64,000 bases of DNA from Trichoplax adhaerens (Eukaryota; Placozoa; Uniplacotomia; Trichoplacea; Trichoplacidae). Below are positions 36,301-49,400 of the stretch, piece after piece. A model generated the notes under the pieces. The model was not told the DNA's origin. It saw only the letters and a program-made list of their open reading frames with translations, and did no database searches. The stretch is taken from assembly GCF_000150275.1 (NCBI RefSeq), contig NW_002060947.1, forward strand, positions 87,350-151,349. The letters are read 5' to 3'. The position numbers were made by a program, and so were the translations under genes. The number at the start of each line of letters is the position of its first letter. Positions within the stretch are counted from its first letter, which is position 1.

Positions 36301-39300
36301 TAGAACCATGTACATGTAATGGACGACAAAAAGTTAATGTATATTGTATAATCATGAAGGGAATAATTCCTTAAAAAATTATACAGTAGCAGTTTTTTCT
36401 TGGTTGTTCTATCGTTGACTTACAAGTAGCTTAACAGGAGCTTCGGTGGGTCGTCTTATTGAATACAGCATTTTTTTTTTAGGAAGAGATGATATAATAT
36501 TTAAACCACTTATTTAGTTAGGGACTTCGATAAGACTTAATCATAACTTCCTAGTTTGTTAATCTATAAAGAAATTTAAAAATTGATCTTTGGTATAAAT
36601 TGTACAAAAGACCATGATACAATAGGGAATTAGTGGATCTTTTCTCCTCACAATAACAGAACTAGCTTCGCTTCTATTTATTGTTTATGTCATATGAGCA
36701 TTTAAATTATGCTTCTTCCTTTAAATGATCAGTTGCTGACTTCCACTGGATTCCGTTACATGCATTGCTAAGTAAGAGTACATGTTTTAATCCTATTAAG
36801 TCCAAATATTAACTCTCTAAGATCAAGTTAAGCAATGTATGATCGTGCGCAATGAAAAATCGGCTCACAATATTTGATTTCTTTCTTAAGGAGTTTAACT
36901 ATTTTGGAGGGAAAATAGGTATTGATCTATTCAGTAGACATTAAAGCGTTGATAGATAACTAGTGAACATTTAGTTGACTAATTAAATTTTATTTTATTT
37001 ATTCTAACCGAAACAAATGTATAACGGTATTGTTAACGGCAATCAGTATTTTTGTTCCTGAAATAAGAACCATAAAGTAGACTTAAATGATACAGAACTA
37101 CCGTAAATAAGGTTGCAAACCAATGAAATAGATTTAATCGAGTAGTTCAAAGAACTAGTTCGAGGTTTCTCTTTTGCTTTAGAAAACGCATATTAATTTT
37201 TTTGAAAAGTAATTGAGCTAACTATATCTTGTCAATATAATTTAGTTCAAATAAGAAGGTAAGATGCATGTGAACTGAGAATTAAAGTTATGTATTACGA
37301 GCTATAAGCTTTATTTTTACAGTTGGTACTTGTTTAATTTTATAACTTATGACTAACGATAAGAGAATATATTCTATTAAATTTATACATTGAAGGAACC
37401 TTAGTACATTTCTATGCCATATGTTCATATCTAATCTTCAATATCAGTTAGAAAAGAATATACAACTTACGAGAACGAGTTGTTCTCTATAGTACAATTG
37501 CTATGTAAAGATAATACACGTTTTAGCAAATGAAAAAGGAATTTACTTCCTTTAGATACATATTAGTGTCGTTAACAATCGTCATATTAAAATTGCGGCG
37601 AAAAAGCCGGATAGGAAGTTTAATGATAAACGACCTAGAAATACAACGTAGAAAATATATCATATCACAATTTGTTCAATATTATAGTCACTTTCTCCTA
37701 AGCGAAGCCTGTTATACAGTCAATTTTGGCAAAGTATCCATCATTTAAACCATTCTTTAAAATTTTAAGAAGTAGAAGAATGATATACAGTCGTTACTTG
37801 TGACCAAAAAATAGATAGAATTGCTATTTCATCAATTTAGCGTCGAAAGTAAACAAAAGTGTCATATCCTAAGTGAGATTGCAATGGTTGAACAAATTAA
37901 GCCATAATATCGTAGGAGCTATAGATACCCTAAGTAATATTCAATAACTAGTTAGTGTAGTAATAATCAAGTAATTGTTACATTGAGCAAAAGTTATTAT
38001 TTCTATTCCTGTAGTACAGTTCTATTAGTCAAGTATTTATAAAGTGCAAGATTGTTGGATCAACTTTATCTAAAAATTTAATTGACAATGTATTTTATTT
38101 AACCTAAATAGCTTAATTAACGTCAAAACTAAGTTCTAGAATACTACAAATAGCTGGTTCGAGGCTTACAGAGTCAATGATTACAGTATAGTCATACAGT
38201 AACTTATTCCTCAGGTATTATATGAAATGCTTTCAATCAAACCAAAGCATATGGAAGTCGTATCAAGAGTAGTAAAAAACTAACTATACCATCTGGTTAC
38301 AATAATAGAATGCATTTTAAAGTCCAAAATAAAATACTACCGATTTTGCCTTGTAAAAAGATGTAAAATTGATCAAATTAATGTTTTATTTATTAAAATT
38401 GTATTTTCGGAAGTCGATAATTGTATAGAAAGTACCGATTCACAATTAAAGATGACAGTAGAAACGAGACAACTGCCGACTGTATTAGTTTAATGTTATC
38501 TTATTATTATATTCTAATTGAGGACTGACTTACAATTCAATAATCAAATCACCTGATTAAGAAAGAGAGAAAATATTGATGTGGAGGTTAAAATTGTAAA
38601 CTTTATTGGTAAACAAGTCAAGTTTGACTAGCCAATCGGTTATAAAAAATCTTAGTTCAAATAGTAGCCATCACTCGGTAGCATATTCTTCAAAATAAAA
38701 TTTTGCCCACAATGAGGATGCGTTGAAGTAGTAATTTACCCATAGAATTTCTATTAAGTACTTTTTCAACTAGAATTATAATAGAAGGAAGGACTATTTT
38801 ATCAACTGTTAGAGATTTATTCAAGCCACAGTCTATTAGAACACCATACGCCTACTCGAATTATTTTACTTAGATACTGAGCTATGAATAACTCTTACAA
38901 CGGCAAGTAAAGATTAGGGCAATAATGTAGAATTCTCCAATAGAAAATAGTATTGCACCTAGTTAATACCAGAGGATTGTAATTGTTATATTTCTCTTTG
39001 ATATCAAAGTTTAATTAAAAACATGCTTTTAGATCGTAATACACTTGTACACCCATTGTCTTTACTCATCTGTTTAAAACGTAATAAATAGATTTCTGTC
39101 TGTTTACACGATTTCGAATCTTTGGATAGTTATAACAAATTGAAATACGTCGATTACGATTACGGTAACTACAGCAACAACTCTTACACGAAAAAAATTG
39201 GGGACCATTTGAATGATTTAATTTCTCTTAATGAATTCTCAGCTATTAGGCTGAGCGGAATTATTGGTAATCTATTAGTAATTTAATCTAGCTATTAATG

Positions 39301-42300
39301 GTAGTTAAAGCCTTAACTCTACGTAGTTTTCTTGATGTGGAACACATATATAGCATAAACAACGGTATAGGCAAAGTCAACATACACATTTTTTATACCA
39401 CCTTTTGTAAACTGCTTAACAAATCATAAATCGATAATACCAGCCTAAAATCAGGTCTTTACTAAGGTCATCGTTATTTCCATCACTATTATTATAAACT
39501 TTATATCTAGATAGTACTGCACCAGGATTGATTTAAGTTCTTAAAATTTGAAACATAGTAAAGAAGAATTTTGAAATCACATGAAATTTAAATAATTGTT
39601 CGCAATATTTCATTAATACCGTACCTATCCATAGCCTTATTGCTGGTAAGAAAACAATTTTGTGATCAAATAAAAAAAATTTTCTTGGTAAATTAGGATC
39701 ACATTATGATAGGTCTGTTTTATAAACCATAGAGTTATAGCATACAGTCTGTAGCAAAAATACGCTCGTCCGTAAATCATATAGTTTACCTGAAAGTCAA
39801 AATGAGAAGCTGGCGATTATTATAGCAATTATTGTTTTCCTATTTTGTCGATTAGGTAACTTCATAAATGTAGCAGTTTATTTACGCGTAAAATGTACCA
39901 AAATATAGAAACTCCTATCCTTATGTTACCGCGCCATTTTTTCTTACACTTATAACTTAACTATTCACTATATCGCTTAAATATACAACTTCCCTTTTAC
40001 TAATAATGTTGATATCTCCATCTAAGCGTATATACGCGGATACTGTACTTTCCCGGTATTTATAATATTTATGAGATTTTGTAAATGATTTTAATGATTT
40101 TAGTAATACTGTACGTCTACTTTCGGTTAAAGTGGGTATATAATTGCGATATTTATCACGACATCATTAATTATTATTGTGTAAGAGAGTAGCCAAACTT
40201 ACATAAACACTAAGAACATGATATGGAAAGGATCTTCGCATTTTCGTCTATCCTTACTAATAGTACATACATTGCTGTGGACTTATATAGTAACATATAT
40301 ACTCCATTGGACCACAAAGTCTATTACATACATTTTTCTCTTCTGAATTCAAAACTAGAATGATATACTGATAAGGCTTTAGTTAATGTGTGGTTTTCTG
40401 ACTCAAACGGAATTTTCAGTAAGTCAGTTTACCTACTAGAACAGAGAATCTTACCGGAGTTTGATTATGTATTAAGGGCAAACAATGAGTGAAAATATGG
40501 CTGTTTCCGGGATGTAAAAGTAAATTTCATTGCATTCGTAAAGTGGGTACATTACACTCTATATAAATGCTCCTATTAATGGAATGAAAACATAGGCATT
40601 ACCAGTATATGTAAATATAATTAGCAACAAAATAATTAACTGAAAGCGCCGTAAACTAAAATAGATTATTGAAAATTGGGATACTTTCGTAAGGCAATCG
40701 GCTGATTTTGTATACTTAGATGTATGATGCGAGTTGATGAATGCAACTTACTTACTTGATATCAGCATACGAGTATATACCATGTAGATCTGTATTTATG
40801 CTCTTTATCTATGGAATAATCCGCTTGTCAGTATGTTGTTACATTGATCTAGTCATTGCAATTATATGGCTTTTATCTTAAGGCTCTCATATTTAAGCAG
40901 GTCAATATTTCAGCTTAATCTTCACTCTAGAGGTTATGTTTAAGTAATGTTATTAAAATAGTTATTGATAATCAATTAAGTGTAACCAATGTTATACTAA
41001 TGTAATCAATTAAAGTAGTTGATATTTATATTAGTAGTTCTCATTTTAATTAATATTTATCTTTTGCAAATGTCGAAAATAGGAAAAACAAAATTTTTAT
41101 GCTTTGTTACAATTACTTTGCTAACTTATGCATATTACATTAATAATAATCTCACCGGTATACCACATTAACTATTATTTCATTTCTAAATAGCCACAAA
41201 CGTTACGTCAACAGCAGCAGCAAGCGTTAATGCCCAGAAAAAGATCAGATTTATTAGCTCCTACAAGTGGTCAAGCATATCATCACGATGGTCCAATTAA
41301 TGAAGTAGTTTTACGAAATATGGGCAGTACACCAAACTATGATTTGCCACCGCAAAGGATGCCTGGTAAAGATCAAGCTACAGATTCTCTTAAATTGAAA
41401 TATAAATCCATGTTAATGTCTGGTAATAGAAGAAAGAAACAATCAGGTGCAAGCCTTGATTTAAATAGCGTACAGGCTAATTCAGTCAACAATAGGCCAT
41501 CGGTATATAAAAAAGGATTTCATAGTCCAGCTAATTCAGATATAGCTGTAACAAACTCACCGATTGCTAACTTAGCCGATTCAAAGGTTAAAAGCATGTC
41601 AGATCCAGCGGTAGGTGCTGCTTGTACGCCACATGATGATGAATCAACGTTGCCGATAACGAGTAGCGTAGGCATGAATATCAATGATCCAACATCGGGT
41701 AAGGCCGTTAATGTATCATTAACACCATCTACATCGAACACCATAAGTTTAGATGGGATCGTACCAATGCAAGGTAGACATGTACAATCAGTTATTGGCC
41801 ACCCCAATAAATGGCAAACTTCAACCAATGATGCATCTGCTGCTACTGTTTCTGCGACATTTATGAGTCCATTTGGTGATATGAATGAGACGAATAATGC
41901 GCATACCATACCAGCTAATTATCATCCTCGACCAAATGGAACAGATAGCAATTTACAACAAGCTAATCACCCAGTGCCATCATTGCAGGTCCAAGTATCG
42001 CAACAACAGTCACAACAACAGCAACAACAACAGCAGCAACAAGTACATCAACCTCATCTTCAGGCTGCACATCCGGAAGCATTTATACCTAACCAGGAAA
42101 TAGATCACTTTCATTCTTCCATACCTAAGCGTCCAGGACAAGGTAATGAGCAACAACCGTTATCTTTGAAAGAAATTAGATACAACAGCAGTCAAATTAC
42201 ATATCGGCAACAAATTAATCGGAAACAACAGCATAGAAAGCATCAAGAACAATGGATGAAAAGGCCGCCAAGGCCACCGATCATACCTAAGGCAAAAGGT

Positions 42301-43186
42301 AAAGAACAAATCAGACGAGGCCCTATTCCTCATGCGTCAAGAATCATTATTCAGCAGCAACTTCAACAAAATTCAATGCAAAAGCAACAGCAAATTCGAA
42401 ACAATTCTCAATTTCAGCAACATGCAGTTTCGTCTGTGCCATTATTGCAACAAAATTTGAATCACAATAATCCATCAAATCTGCAACAAAATCAAAACAA
42501 TTTTGTTGCAGGGCATTCTATGTTACGCACACAAGCCAATAATCAGACAAATTTAGGCAATTATCAGGATCATTCAAATCTACCTGAACATTACATGATC
42601 AACACTGACCCAAATAGAATTAATGACACTTTTACCAATGCATCACAAGGACCACAATCAACACAAAATCCGCTACCTGCTACATCTCAAACTATGCAGC
42701 AATATCAACACGCTCCAATTACGCCTCAAAATCCTTCAACTTTAAATGTTGTACCTGAATACGATATCCATGAGAATCCAGTAGGAAATTGGACTACAAA
42801 TAATAGCAACAAGATTAATTCTGGTCAGGATGGCCTTATTGTTACTACACCAAATAGTTAAGCAATATTATGCTAACTTTAATACCGAAAATGATTTCAA
42901 TCAGCATTCATTCATGCCTAACTCCGCTGAATTCAATGATCCTAATAAGAGAAATTCGTTTGAACAGAATATTCATTTACCTACGGAGAATCAACGGAGT
43001 ATCATTGATCGAGTAATCAATCCTGAAGAGAATTTTAACCATAATAACAATGATAGTCTCACTAACATTTACAACAGCATCAATCTAGGAAATTATAGCA
43101 ATATGGATAATCCATTTAATATGCTAAAAGATGGTAATAACGTTACAGATGTTAATGAATTTATTTCATACTTGCATGATACTTGA
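33366..43186 (+). CDS. Large Gln/Asn-rich low-complexity protein, possible transcription co-regulator (unrecognised)
   Basis: Four exons proposed: 33366-33432, 35119-35312, 41194-42840 and 42905-43186, all phase-consistent, giving 729 residues. The start MNENRTVTTSHDDKYSELVD follows the TATA box by about 240 bases. The second exon reads SKLNQEQLAKQIYELHPGMA. The large exon carries MPRKRSDLLAPTSG, basic patches (GNRRKKQSG near residue 164; MKRPPRPPIIPKAKGK near 445) and a poly-Gln run (about residues 355-370). A long Gln/Asn/His-rich stretch follows. The end is Asn-rich and closes with DVNEFISYLHDT. No domain, signal peptide or membrane segment was recognised. Composition suggests a nuclear co-regulator or prion-like protein, which is inference only. 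Introns 1 and 2 (1.7 and 5.9 kb) are far longer than elsewhere and could hide exons. The 42841-42904 intron is needed to join two overlapping frames. Confidence 0.7.
35313..41193 (+). other. 5.9-kb intron of the Gln/Asn-rich gene
   Basis: Bounded by AAG/GTAAGCCC at 35312 and TTCTAAATAG/CCACAA at 41193. It is AT-rich with no recognised exon or nested gene. The open frames 35915-36157 (minus) and 37530-37748 (plus) resemble nothing known. No tandem array is evident by eye. Confidence 0.5.
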
Positions 43187-46100
43187 TGGTCTAAATTAAA
43201 TGATTAATCTAATTTCAGTTATATATTTATCAATTCATCCATTAGCTTAATTCCTATTGGCAGACATTCTAATGCTAATTCTATCATATTAGTAGATGGA
43301 TGCGATTGCCAGTCTTATTCCATGCTATTATAAGAAAATATGTTAATACTATCGAAATATTGTTATTAAACTTTATTTCAGTATTGTGTGCCATTATTAC
43401 TAGCCGGATAACTTTATTTAATATTCATAGAATCAACACTGACAATCTGTTTGATTTATACAAATGTATCAACATATCTAAGATCTTAGATGTAAAAGGT
43501 TTACGGTGATGCTTTTTTTCTTATGTAGATAAGAATTTTACAAAATATTCATTGCGGCGTTTAACCATATACAGTAGTTATAATTTTAGATGGAAATTAT
43601 ATTGGGTTATTGGCTGGTAATGCAGATTATTGACAGTGATTTCAGAATTGTACACGATTTTACTGCAGTGCAATTATCTATAGGCGCTGACTTATAATAT
43701 TATTAAAAGTAAAGATTGGAATAATTTATAAATATTTAGTATGATGTGGGAGTAAGATATACGAGTATATTAGTATTACGATTAATTGTCAGCTACGATA
43801 ACGGAAGAATATTTGCTACCTATTGTGCTATATGCAATACGATAAATATATCCAAAAAGCCAAATCTAGAATTGTAAGAAAAGTATGTAAAAGATGATTA
43901 TTTAATTAGAGTTTAAAATAGGTTATAATCCGACATAATGTTATTCTAATTATTTAATATTCTGATGTACATGTTATTCTGTATATAGTGAAGAACAACA
44001 TCTGCAAACTTTGCCTTTTAAATCCATGCTGCTGATAATAATTGATTAAATCTGGATTTCATGTACTTTGCTTTCGTTTTCTGTTTCCTTTTAATGCATG
44101 AAATGTGTACTCCTATGTCTACAATACGTGTCAGGTAACAACACAAAATAGTTCCAGAGAAGGATAAAAATGCTAATAATTCAAACTCTACTGATCAATT
44201 CTAGCAACTTTTTTTGTAAAGGTCAATGATTACAGGCATACGGCACTAGTGCAAAATGATTCATATCGGCTAACGAGTTATAATATTACCTTTGTCTACG
44301 TAACTTATCTATCTAGAAGATATATAGCGCTACTTGCATTGTACGACATGACTTAGCCCGATTGCTCGACCATTTCCAATGGCGTATAATATAGTAAGTT
44401 ACTTATATACGAATATTAATGAGAGGCTGTATCGAGCAAGTCTTCACTATCATTGCCACTATCACCACTATCACTTAATATGCAATACTGTATACGTGTA
44501 AGTGACATAACGGACTTGGTCAAATTATGCTGAATCAGTATATTAGCTGAGCTCATTATTTGGGCGTACAATTTACTATACCAATATTCGAATTACCTTA
44601 GCCTTGAAATATCCATCGACGTACAGTAGTCAATTAAAATCAAGCCTTTATCTAATTATGAATCTGTCTATCCTATAGTTTTACATACGAATACGTAATT
44701 GGGCTTTGTCACCCTTATCTAGCACAGTATTTCAGCGCATAGTGAAAGAGAGAGTTTGCATTTTCTCTCTATCTCTTTTGAATCATTGCAGTTTATGTTT
44801 GATTACCAGTACTGCATAAGTAAACGAAAAGTAAGCAAGTAAAGTTCTTTCTTTTAGCCGTTATGAGTAATCTTTTTTCTTTTTACCGAGCTATCCTAAT
44901 GTCTAGTTTAAGATACGTCAGTTGAAAACTATGACATTGCCGTTTCCGTTGGGACGATCTTAAACTGATTATTATTTTACGCTAGATCCAGTCCTTTTAC
45001 TCGTACGTAGGTCAAGTTTGGGTGGACTTTGGCTGATGATGAAACATCTCGTCTGACCAAGTTACCGCACTATTTTTACTCTTCAGTGGTGTCTTCATGT
45101 GATAGCTGTCCTTTTTCGTGATCGTTATTGCAGCTTGCAGCCTCAGTTAATCATTACAATTTGAGTTATTCTCTTTCAATTCCCTGTTATGAAGGCGTGC
45201 ACGTAAGTGTTTTATCCCACTTTTTCTTACGGAAAACATCGTGCAATACAACTTTGTTATTACACTCTCATAATGCTAGCGTCGAGCTTGTAGTACACGA
45301 ATGGATGGCCACTACAGTAAAACATAGCTGAAACAAAGTAACACCTCGATACAGTAAGAAGCAAACTACTGCTACCACACGCTAGAATAAAGCAAGGGAA
45401 AAGGTGGAAATAGAGCAGACTATGGAGAAAAAGTCTGCCAATTGGCAGATTGGGCTAGACTACCAACAAATTGAATTGCCATTTTAATTGAATTGAATTT
45501 ACTGGGGTCATTTGATAATAAAAATGGGACAGCCAATGTCGTTAATATACGTTTGTGTGATCTCTACGTATGTATGCGTCTTTCTACAGATGGCTGGAAA
45601 AGAAAGCCTGTAGTAAATACTAGCTGGATATTTGATTACCGACAGTAGAGGAGGCAAAAATCAATGTACATTGTTCCATTTCGCCATGCACAATCGCATA
45701 TTCTAAACATTGCATATCATTATTTTATTGAATGAAACCTAGCGGACTACGATGTTTATTTTTAACCTCTTTATGTTGAGATATTTCCTGGATAGATTAG
45801 AACGTATGAACATTTTTATTGATACAGTATAGCTTGTGCAGTTGTAAGCTTGACTAATTTTCATGGAGATATTATGCAATGAATAAGCCAACCTCCTCTA
45901 GAAGCCTATAATTATATACAAATTGGTAATGATATCATTTTATTTCATAGCCATTCCTGTAGTAAGAAAGTGGCCGGCCATTGCTATACCGTTAGCTTTG
46001 CCTGCAAATCAATGTCTCTACAGTAATGATAATAACCAATCTGCTGCGGCTGACGTCACTACTTTCATACAGTTCACCATGGCTGTACTACGCCATGAAG

Positions 46101-46459
46101 TTAGTATGGGTACCAAACTGCGTTTCCGTCATAGTATAGCGCACCACCCCCATACTTGCTTTACACACCCAAACGGCCAACCCACCAATGAACTGTGTGT
46201 TGACGCATCCTGTACGTTGTACAGTATACTGTACAATGTACGACCACTCGTGCAGTACTGTGACTGTTGGCGAGGGCAATGGACTACGCCAACGCGTTGT
46301 ACCCTAAGGTCTGCCTACCTGGGCACTGGGCCAGGAACTCGACACGAAGTAAAACCGCCGTACGGAGAAGCCTTGAGTGTCTGAAATCGCATCAATCAAT
46401 CGGCCCAAGACAAACCACTCAATAACGGTATTAGATTTGCGTTTTGGCCTTACAACACG
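43187..46459. other. Spacer between the Gln/Asn-rich gene and MTMR
   Basis: Contains the 3' flank of the upstream gene and the promoter of MTMR. No gene was recognised; frames at 43300-43509 and 45128-45331 look random. The last 500 bases (about 45950-46450) are visibly richer in G and C than the rest and hold a 153-codon open frame (45923-46384) without homology. That stretch also contains a 20-base palindrome at 46217-46236. Confidence 0.4.
46217..46236. repeat. Perfect 20-base palindrome of the GTACAG family
   Basis: TTGTACAGTATACTGTACAA is its own reverse complement. It lies about 225 bases upstream of the MTMR start codon and resembles the palindromes at 3769 and 56811. Confidence 0.95.
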
Positions 46460-49400
46460 ATGGATTACCTACAAACAACTAAGGTATGTTAGCCAAGAAT
46501 AAAATCGAGACCACACGATCATGCTATTCCAACTGATTTTCAAATTTCCCTTCATGTCTGGCGTTATACAGTCCAAGGGATTGTGAAGAATTGATCAAAA
46601 TGTTGTCATACGGGTCCAGTTGAGGCTGGTTGAGGCTAATTGAGACTGGTTGAGGCTGATTGAGACTGGTTGAGACTAGTTGAGACGGATGTGTTGTCTT
46701 CCCTCTAGGTTGTATCTGCCTTTGGATAGATCGTTATACTGTAGTACAGTCCATGGGGATTGTGAAGAATTGATCAAAATGTTGTCATACGGGTCCAGTT
46801 GAGACTGGTTGAGACTAGTTGAAACGGATGTGTTGTCTTCCCTCTAGGTATATCTGCCTTTGGATAGATCAGCCAGCGATGATGAGTTCTAGAGGGGAGG
46901 GATTATTTTCTTCCTTGATTTAAAATGGCTGTAATCAAGTCAACATTCGATGGCTAAAGTAGTGGTGTAGAAGGATAGCTGTACAACGTATCAGTAAATT
47001 AGTGATCGATCAATGATACGGACTACGATCAAGGGGTAGACTACTGATGATAGCATGCCATCACGCCTAACGACGATTAGCGGCTGCTAGCTTCTCTCTT
47101 CACTCCTTACATTCATCTCGCTTACATAAATCCATATTCTATCCAATGCATATAGATATACACTCATGTAGATTTGCCTTTTAAATCAAACGAAAGTAAC
47201 AAGCTAAGTAATGATCAATAAAATAGGTTAAATATGGTCCCGGTGATCGATGAGATAGAATAACAAGCTCTGTTTGCAAGGCACAATGTATTTACAACAT
47301 TTTGACAGACGCATAAAATGTAAAAACGATTGGCTATAAACGTACTATTATTAACCTTTGACGGATTATTTACTTGTACTCGTCTATCGTCCTTTATACA
47401 CCAAGAATTGTGATTTGATTTCAAATTTGTATGTACCAGTACTTTGATTTTTGCTCATGATATTGTACAGCATAAATTGAGATAATTTTCTGTCCTGATT
47501 TTCTCCTTGTGATTATCTTTGCAACATCAGATTCTAATTCTTGCGTAATTTATTGCAATTTACTCATTTCGTATTTACAGGTAGATAAGGTCACATTGAA
47601 AGATAGATTTAATCCAAGCTTTGAAAATAACGGAACGCTTCATTTAACAGCAACCCATCTAATTTTTATTAATCCTGCAGTTAATCCAGAACTATGGGTA
47701 ATTACAATGCTAATTAAGAAATGCTTTATGTCAAATATTCTACAGTACATCTTATATTCAATTGCAATGGATGAAATTGAATACAAACTCCATATGTACG
47801 GTGGTTACTGTTGGAAGCAATTAGTCTAATACTCTACTAGCTTAAATATATTGAGCTTCAATTTCATCTTATGTGTACTTCTGTTGAATACTTGTCATAA
47901 ATTAGATTAATAGCAGCATTAGTTTTAACTTATTCATTTTTGGATCAATTATATTGAATAGACCTTTGAGTGATTGCTAAAGTAAAGTTTTAGTGCAATT
48001 TTGGTAAATCAGATTTTTCATCATGGTATCAGCCAAACTGATCCAGTGATAATTTTCTTATATTTTTAGTTATCTTACTCGCATATAGCTACTGTGGAGA
48101 AGCAGCAAATTAGTATTAAAGGAGCACCACTAAAAATTGTCTGTAAAGATTTTCGTGTCCTAAACTTTGTCTTCTACAAGGAGCGTGATTGTCAAGACGT
48201 TTATGTCTCACTACAAAATTTAACAAAACCAGGTATGTTTACAAATGTAGAAATATTAATTGAAATTAGGCTTAGTAATTACTACCAATTCCTAAAATTA
48301 CTTGTTTAAAATTATCGTCCTCAGTAAATTATGCGGAATTGCACGCCTTTACTTACGAACCTCCTGGTAGTAAATGGCCTAGATCTGACGGATGGAATAT
48401 TTTCGAATTCGAAGCTGAAATGACTCGCTTAGAAGTACCGAGTGATTTGTGGAGGAAAACAGATATTAATAAAGATTATAAGGTAAAATTACGATCATAA
48501 ATCTATTTAATGTGCACACGTTGTTGTTCCTTAGCTACTACCATATGTAGAGTTGATTCTTCGCTTATGATCTAAAACTATTACCGTCATATTATATTAG
48601 CAATCGCTGAATAACATGATTATGTAATGGTGTTGTAAATACTCTGTGTAGCTATGTCCAACCTATCCTGAAGTCTTGTATGTGCCAGCGACAGCTACAG
48701 AAGAGACTCTAACCGGTAGTGCATCTTTTCGTAGCAGAGGTAGACTACCCGTTTTGACTTATTACCATAAATACAACAAGGTAGAATTTTGTTTTATTAT
48801 TGTTAAAGCTATCTAAACTAATAATTAGCGAGTACTAGACTACTCGATCTGATAGATTTGATAGACAATTTATTCGTAAGGTTATTTTTCAGTACATGTT
48901 AAATTCTTGCACGTAGACTGCCTTATGCCGCAGTAGTCAGCCATTAACAGGAATGCGGGGAAGAAGCGTAGATGATGAACAATTATTACAGGCTGTAATT
49001 CAATCAAATCCGAAGTCTCCTGTTATGTATATAGTAGATACCAGACCTAAGGTAATTCGACCAATGTCATTTACTTATATTATCATTTATTGATGTCTAT
49101 ACTTATTTAAGAATTGCATTATGGACTGAATTTAGATTAATGCTATGGCGAATAAGGCTGCTGGCAAAGGTTATGAAAATTTGGACAATTATCCTAATGT
49201 TCTATATCGATTTCGTGGAATACAAAATATTCATGTTATGCGAGAGAGTTTGCAAAAGTTATCGGAAGGTTAGCCAATTACTCCACGATCATGTGAATAT
49301 CATTAATTTTTTATGCTAATCAATCGCTAACTTGTAATTAATGTGTCTTCTAGTTATAGAAAATCCTGCGCTAAATGCTGGCGAATTTTTCGATTCTTTA

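Noticed and set aside
41520-41909. 129-codon minus-strand open frame
   Set aside because: It is the antisense shadow of the long Gln/Asn-rich exon.
45923-46384. 153-codon open frame with a Cys/His-containing product
   Set aside because: No recognised domain, it overlaps the GTAC palindrome, and it is explained by the local G+C-rich composition and the overlapping minus frame.
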